The notes beneath the pieces are model-generated. The model had not been told where the DNA came from. It searched no databases and was given only the letters and a program-made list of their open reading frames with translations. The translations under genes were made by a program, and so were the position numbers. This document shows, in pieces, positions 59,975 to 64,000 of a DNA stretch of 64,000 nt. Source of the DNA: Maribacter algarum (ex Zhang et al. 2020) (GTDB lineage Bacteria > Bacteroidota > Bacteroidia > Flavobacteriales > Flavobacteriaceae); NCBI RefSeq assembly GCF_005885635.1, contig NZ_VATY01000005.1:124001-188000 (forward strand). The letters are read 5' to 3'. Every line of letters starts with the position of its first letter. Within the stretch, counting starts at the first letter, position 1.

Positions 59975-62191
59975 ATGCACCATCACAGAAGTATTTTTAT
60001 TTTCTTCCTTTTTGCGGGATGCTCTTTTTTTTCTTTTGCCCAAGAACAAGTCAGTACCTCTGATTTAAAATCGAGACCAACAGCTGCAGCAGTGGCCTTG
60101 GAAAATGCTCCTTCGATAGATGGAGATGTTATAGATGACGTAATTTGGAAGGCAATAGAACCGATAGGGAAATTGAGTCAGGCACAACCCAATTTTGGGC
60201 AAACGCCAACCGAAAAAACAGACATTCGGGTAGCCTACACGCCAGAAGTCTTCTATGTTTCTGTAGTCTGCTACGATTCGAGTCCGAGCAGTTTGGTAGT
60301 TTCTGATGCACGAAGAGATGCAAATCTTGATAATACGGATGCGTTCTTGTTTATTTTGGATACCTATAAAGATGGGCAGAACGGATTCATTTTCGGAACG
60401 AATTCCTTAGGTGTTGAGTATGACGCTCAGGTAGATAATGAGGGCCAAGGAAATTTCAATCAGAATAGACAGCAAGGCGGAACCATCGGTGGATTTAACC
60501 TTAACTGGGATGGTGCCTGGGAGGTGCAAACCAAAGTTGGTGATTTTGGCTGGAGTGCTGAATTTGCTATTCCTTTGCGAACCTTACGCTTTCAATCAGG
60601 TAAGGATTGGGGAATCAATTTCAGACGGAATATTCGAAAAAGTAATGAAATTGCATTTTGGGCCGAAATGCCTGTAGGGCTTGATTTGAAGAGACTTTCG
60701 CTTGCTGGTACCTTAACAAACTTAGATTTGCGCAGCCCTGGTAATTTAAAGTTGATTCCCTACGCGCTCACTCGGTTCGATTCAGATTATACTTTGCCGG
60801 AAACCGTAAATGATACCAATTTCGAATTTGGAGGCGATATCAAATATAGTATCACGCCAAGTTTAACACTTGACCTCACGTATAATACTGATTTCGCTCA
60901 AGTTGAAGTTGATGACCAACAGGTGAACTTAGATCGCTTTAATTTGTTTTTTCCCGAAAAACGACCCTTCTTTTTAGAAAATGCCGGATTGTTCAGTGTT
61001 GGTAGCCCAGGAGAAGTAGACCTCTTTTTTAGTCGTCGGATTGGTATTGGTGACAATGGAAATGTAGTTCCTATCATTGGAGGTGCCCGATTATCCGGAA
61101 AGTTGAATCGTACCAATGTGGGATTGCTTAGTATGTGGACTGAAGATGTAAGTGATAAAGGAATTGAAGAAAACAATTTTACTGTAGCTAGGGTTAATCA
61201 TGAGTTCAAAGGGCGTTCTGCTCTAGGTGCAGTTTTTATAAACCGGGAAGGTTTGCAATCTGATAATAACTACAATCGAACCTTTGCTTTGGATGGAAAG
61301 TTAGGATTGGGAAGAAAAGCACGAATGTCGGGATTCTATGCGCAAACCAAAGATCCAGATAATCGGAATAATGCGCATTCTTTTAAGTTTCAAACCACAT
61401 ATAATTGGAATAATTTGGAAATGCGTGCAGGTTATACCGAGGTAGGAGAGGGCTTTAACCCTGAAGTTGGTTTCTTACTGCGATCATCCTTTAAAAAGCC
61501 TGAAGGTTTGATTTTGTACCATTTACGCCCTAAAAAACCGGATGCTAAAATTTTGGAGTATCGTCCACATATATCCTATAGAGGATATTGGAATTTTGAC
61601 GGATTTCAAGAAACGGGTTTCTTGCATTTAGATAACCATTTTGAATGGAAGAGCGGCAACGAATTACACACGGGGGTAAATATTACCAAGGAGGGCGTTG
61701 TAAATCCTTTTGACATTTCCAGGGGGAGAAATGTAATTGTGGATGCAGGCGTTTACGATCATGCGGAATCACAAATTATATTTTTCACAAATCAAAGCAA
61801 GCCGTTTTCGGTCAACCTGCGATCTGTTATTGGAGGTTCTTTCGGAGGCACACGATATATAGAGACCATAACGGGTAGATACAGAGCGGGTGATCGGTTT
61901 AACATCGACGCTACTTTTCAGTATAATAATTTTCAGTTGCCAAATGGAGATTTTACAGCGAATATTTTGAGTACGCGTTTGTCATATGCTTTTAAACCTA
62001 ATATTTACTTACAAGGTTTGATTCAGCACAACACCTCTGACAAACTTTGGGCGGCCAATGTCCGTTTCGGATGGCTTCAGCAAGCAAATACGGGTCTTTT
62101 CGTAGTTTGGAATTATAACCTGCAAGATGGTGACCCATTGAATAATAGTTTTATCATCAAGTATACCCGAATCTTTGATTTGGTAAAATAA
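59975..62191 (+). CDS. CBM9-like / DUF5916 outer-membrane protein
   Basis: A 738-residue exported protein. After the signal peptide (ending FSFAQ) residues about 35-230 resemble a family 9 carbohydrate-binding module (ALENAPSIDGDVIDDVIWKAIEPIG in outline, ending WEVQTKVGDFGWSAEFAIPLRTLRF). Residues about 250-738 are the DUF5916 region (RPFFLENAGLFSVG, FFSRRIG, SGKLNRTNVGLLSMW), with alternating strands and a C-terminal YTRIFDLVK that suggest an outer-membrane barrel. It is common in Bacteroidota and usually annotated as a hydrolase-like protein of unknown substrate. It is followed after 23 bases by the DUF1080 lipoprotein gene. Confidence 0.88.
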   Translation: MHHHRSIFIFFLFAGCSFFSFAQEQVSTSDLKSRPTAAAVALENAPSIDGDVIDDVIWKAIEPIGKLSQAQPNFGQTPTEKTDIRVAYTPEVFYVSVVCYDSSPSSLVVSDARRDANLDNTDAFLFILDTYKDGQNGFIFGTNSLGVEYDAQVDNEGQGNFNQNRQQGGTIGGFNLNWDGAWEVQTKVGDFGWSAEFAIPLRTLRFQSGKDWGINFRRNIRKSNEIAFWAEMPVGLDLKRLSLAGTLTNLDLRSPGNLKLIPYALTRFDSDYTLPETVNDTNFEFGGDIKYSITPSLTLDLTYNTDFAQVEVDDQQVNLDRFNLFFPEKRPFFLENAGLFSVGSPGEVDLFFSRRIGIGDNGNVVPIIGGARLSGKLNRTNVGLLSMWTEDVSDKGIEENNFTVARVNHEFKGRSALGAVFINREGLQSDNNYNRTFALDGKLGLGRKARMSGFYAQTKDPDNRNNAHSFKFQTTYNWNNLEMRAGYTEVGEGFNPEVGFLLRSSFKKPEGLILYHLRPKKPDAKILEYRPHISYRGYWNFDGFQETGFLHLDNHFEWKSGNELHTGVNITKEGVVNPFDISRGRNVIVDAGVYDHAESQIIFFTNQSKPFSVNLRSVIGGSFGGTRYIETITGRYRAGDRFNIDATFQYNNFQLPNGDFTANILSTRLSYAFKPNIYLQGLIQHNTSDKLWAANVRFGWLQQANTGLFVVWNYNLQDGDPLNNSFIIKYTRIFDLVK

Positions 62192-62214
62192 GGGTTTAAT
62201 AAAATGAATTTGGA

Positions 62215-62796
62215 ATGAAAAAAGTGGTTACGTTTATCAGCATATTTTTCTTAGTTGTTTTGGTTTCATCTTGTGCCGAAAAAACTGCTCCGCCGGAAGT
62301 TTTATTTCAAAAGGAATCAAAAGATTGGTTTAGCGAGGGGCATGCGGAATGGAAATACGTCAAGAATGAATTGATAGGAAGTTTAGATAGTGGTTCAGGA
62401 TTCGTAATGACCAATAAGTCCTACTCCAATTTTGTACTGGAACTGGAATTCAAACCAGATAGCGCCATAAACTCTGGAATTTTTATCCGTTGCAAGGAGA
62501 ATGTTATTTCAAATACAGACTGCTATGAAATCAATATCTGGGATTTGCACCCCAATCAGGACAATCGCACTGGATCAGTGGTAACTCGATCAAAACCTTT
62601 GGAAAAGGTTGAAACCCTAGATAAATGGAATAGCTATAAAATTAGGAATGACAAAGATCATCTTCAAGTATGGGTCAATGATATAATGACCATAGATATT
62701 AAAAATAAAGACCTTAGTGATGGGCCGATAGGGTTACAAGCCGCAGCATCTGGGAAGATTTTATTTCGGAATGTGAGGCTTACTCCTTTAGAATGA
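62215..62796 (+). CDS. DUF1080 (3-keto-disaccharide hydrolase) lipoprotein
   Basis: A 193-residue lipoprotein (lipobox VSSC, Cys20) of the concanavalin-like DUF1080 family, now called 3-keto-disaccharide hydrolase. Visible strands include EWKYVKNELIGS, LELEFKPDSAINSGIFIRC, YEINIWDLHPNQDNRTGS and the terminal RNVRLTPL. In this family a Gfo/Idh/MocA oxidoreductase first makes the 3-keto sugar; one such enzyme is encoded 10 kb away at 50548. Gene order implies cotranscription with the upstream DUF5916 gene. Confidence 0.9.
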   Translation: MKKVVTFISIFFLVVLVSSCAEKTAPPEVLFQKESKDWFSEGHAEWKYVKNELIGSLDSGSGFVMTNKSYSNFVLELEFKPDSAINSGIFIRCKENVISNTDCYEINIWDLHPNQDNRTGSVVTRSKPLEKVETLDKWNSYKIRNDKDHLQVWVNDIMTIDIKNKDLSDGPIGLQAAASGKILFRNVRLTPLE

Positions 62797-62798
62797 GT

Positions 62799-63245
62799 TT
62801 AATCCCATACAAATTTCCAACTTCCGTCGGGTTGTCTTTTCCAAACCGTGTGGAATGTGCCCGTATTTTCTTTCTTTGTGCCGTTTGAATCTACAGTAGT
62901 AAAAACATATCCACCATAGGTGTAGGCCATATCGCCGGAACTACTTACGTCAATAAAATCAGGCTGCCAGGTCAGGGTTTCTCCTGGTCTGCTATCATTT
63001 CGATACCAATCACCAATCGCTTTTGGCCCTTGAATTACTTTACCACCCTTTCGAATTACGCCTGTTGGCGCTGCGAATTTTTCGAATGCAACGGCAAGGC
63101 CCTTTTCTTGTGCCAAATCATTAAACTCCTGTTCGACCGCCTTAATTTCGGACTTCCATTTTTCCATTTCATGAGTTGCGGTACGCTCTTTACAATTGCT
63201 TAAGAATAGCAATACACAAAATAAGAAGGCAACGATTTTTTTCAT
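62799..63245 (-). CDS. NTF2-like (DUF4440/SnoaL-type) lipoprotein
   Basis: A 148-residue lipoprotein (lipobox LSNC, Cys18) with a cone-shaped NTF2-like domain. The first helix contains AVEQEFNDLAQEKG, then come FEKFAAPTGVIRKG, GDWYRNDSRPGETLTWQPDFIDVS and the closing strand GTFHTVWKRQPDGSWKFVWD. Such domains form a pocket for small ligands and are often enzymes in other families; no catalytic set can be seen here. Third gene of a minus-strand operon with DoxX-like and ABM-like genes. Confidence 0.85.
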   Translation of the reverse strand: MKKIVAFLFCVLLFLSNCKERTATHEMEKWKSEIKAVEQEFNDLAQEKGLAVAFEKFAAPTGVIRKGGKVIQGPKAIGDWYRNDSRPGETLTWQPDFIDVSSSGDMAYTYGGYVFTTVDSNGTKKENTGTFHTVWKRQPDGSWKFVWD

Positions 63246-63261
63246 GATTGTGAATTAAAGG

Positions 63262-63618
63262 TCAATCAGCTGAAATTTTATGCAAATAAATATTTGAGAT
63301 AACCAGCAAGGCCACTAAAACCATATTGATCATGGTTATAAAAAAGGGGTCTTTATGTGCCGTATGTGCAATGATGGCTGTCAGGAAAAAGAGTGCGATA
63401 CCTACATAGGCCCATTCTTTTACTTGAAGAGGTATTTGCGGAACTAGAATTAGAACCACCGCAATCACTTTTAAAATGGCTAATTGAACCCTGAAATGAT
63501 CGGGGAAGCCCAGATTGCGCACACCGTCAATTGTACCTTTGCTAAATAAATAGGTATACGAACTCCAAAGAAGAAAAAGTGATAGTATTCCAGTAGTTGT
63601 CCAATAGATTGTTTTCAT
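63262..63618 (-). CDS. DoxX-like membrane protein
   Basis: A 118-residue membrane protein with four hydrophobic segments: about 6-26, 46-64, 70-87 and 93-114. It has the DoxX-like/DUF4184-like pattern GVRNLGFPDHFRVQLAILKVIAV in outline. Relatives include the membrane subunit of thiosulfate:quinone oxidoreductase and uncharacterised redox-linked proteins. It is 2 bases after the ABM-like gene and 16 before the NTF2-like gene. A joint role against reactive carbonyls or oxygen species is inferred from the set, not shown. Confidence 0.82.
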   Translation of the reverse strand: MKTIYWTTTGILSLFLLWSSYTYLFSKGTIDGVRNLGFPDHFRVQLAILKVIAVVLILVPQIPLQVKEWAYVGIALFFLTAIIAHTAHKDPFFITMINMVLVALLVISNIYLHKISAD

Positions 63619-63620
63619 AA

Positions 63621-63911
63621 TTATCCGATATGGGTCAATTCTTGAAGTGTAAATTTTTCCACAGAACCTTCCGTAGCTTTTAAGTATTCTGCGATATGTG
63701 GGCTGGCCAAATGTTTTTCCAATAGTGTTTTACTCTCCCAATTTTCATGGAAAACGAAAAGGTTCGGATTTTCATTATCCTGATGTAGGTCGTAGTTTAT
63801 GCAGCCTTCTTCCACTCTTGTTGGCGCAATAAGTTTTAAAAGTTCGCTTTTTACCAGTTCTCTTTTTTCGTTTTTTGCTAGTATACTAGCGATAAGTGTT
63901 AGTTTACTCAT
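63621..63911 (-). CDS. Antibiotic biosynthesis monooxygenase-like protein (YgiN type)
   Basis: A 96-residue ABM-domain protein of the dimeric ferredoxin-like fold. It begins LTLIASILAKNEKRELVKSELLKL, and GCINYDLHQDNENPNLFVFHENWESKTLLEKHLASPHI in outline carries the conserved Y, H, E, W and H positions of the YgiN/quinol-monooxygenase group. These cofactor-free proteins oxidise quinols or degrade heme-like or small-ring substrates. It is the first gene of the three-gene operon and probably cytoplasmic. Confidence 0.9.
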   Translation of the reverse strand: MSKLTLIASILAKNEKRELVKSELLKLIAPTRVEEGCINYDLHQDNENPNLFVFHENWESKTLLEKHLASPHIAEYLKATEGSVEKFTLQELTHIG

Positions 63912-64000
63912 GATTCTATTTGGAATAAAGTGATGTTATTTTTTGTGGTGAAATTTTTCTTGTCTACGACAGGTTAACAATCAACCCCTCATCAGGAGGC
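63912..64000. other. Edge region upstream of the ABM operon
   Basis: The last 89 bases hold no complete gene and no clear promoter consensus. Whatever follows is outside the window. Confidence 0.4.

Noticed and set aside
1-64000. tRNA, rRNA, CRISPR array, prophage or plasmid genes
   Set aside because: No cloverleaf-like, rRNA-like, spacer-repeat, integrase, capsid or replication-protein sequences were recognised.

Overview
The window looks like chromosome from a marine member of the Flavobacteriaceae (Bacteroidota). Reasons seen in the sequence: low GC; many secreted proteins ending in the type B C-terminal sorting domain of the type IX secretion system (T9SS; also called the gliding-motility-associated C-terminal domain); a PorP/SprF-family protein beside an OmpA/PD40 protein; flavobacterial families such as DUF5606, DUF5916 and DUF2853; and several -7 boxes of the Bacteroidota form TAnnTTTG. 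I see no tRNA, rRNA, CRISPR array, transposase or phage gene.

Layout. 1-9.2 kb: end of a gene, a SAM methyltransferase, a membrane protein with a Cys/His cluster, a thioredoxin-like protein, lysA, a Lon-substrate-domain protein, sucC, two paralogous small secreted proteins each behind an ECF-sigma-like promoter, DUF1456, a TerB-like protein and a P1 peptidase. 9.4-13.6 kb: Hsp20, an M20 peptidase with an altered metal ligand, and UvrB. 13.7-25.3 kb: one minus-strand array of six T9SS type B cargo proteins. 25.4-31.1 kb: ABC-2 exporter pair, a kinase-like orphan, a nucleoid-associated protein, a PRiA4-ORF3-like protein and heme A synthase. 31.2-38.0 kb: adhesin / PorP-SprF / OmpA operon (expressed as 1307-aa Asp-rich TSP3-repeat protein, then the outer-membrane partner, then the OmpA protein), with a phased direct-repeat array upstream. 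38.5-46.9 kb: CCA-adding enzyme, threonylcarbamoyl-AMP synthase, three glycosyltransferase genes including a GT2-GT9 fusion, dapD, ruvX, def and DUF5606. 47-52 kb: a beta-propeller/amidohydrolase fusion and a Tat-exported Gfo/Idh/MocA oxidoreductase. 52.3-54.0 kb: an AT-rich pair (anchored two-motif aspartic-protease-like protein and a membrane HTH regulator) bounded by near-identical inverted repeats. 54.0-59.3 kb: a five-gene exo-acting hydrolase operon (GH20 hexosaminidase, SGNH hydrolase, alpha/beta esterase, aquaglyceroporin, SxxK hydrolase). 59.5-63.9 kb: DUF2853, a DUF5916 outer-membrane protein, a DUF1080 lipoprotein and a small NTF2-like / DoxX / ABM-monooxygenase operon.

The most notable system is the surface-protein arsenal. 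Seven proteins with type B sorting domains lie within 25 kb, six of them in a single-orientation array built by duplication and by gain or loss of a ~95-residue module, while only one PorP/SprF homologue is visible to serve them. Other items worth attention are the kinase-like orphan at 27304-28392, the paired ECF-type promoters with their secreted products, and the inverted-repeat-bounded protease/regulator pair.

All assignments are from reading the sequence; no database search was run. Start codons were moved from the longest possible ORF where a signal peptide, a conserved N-terminus or a promoter position argued for it.
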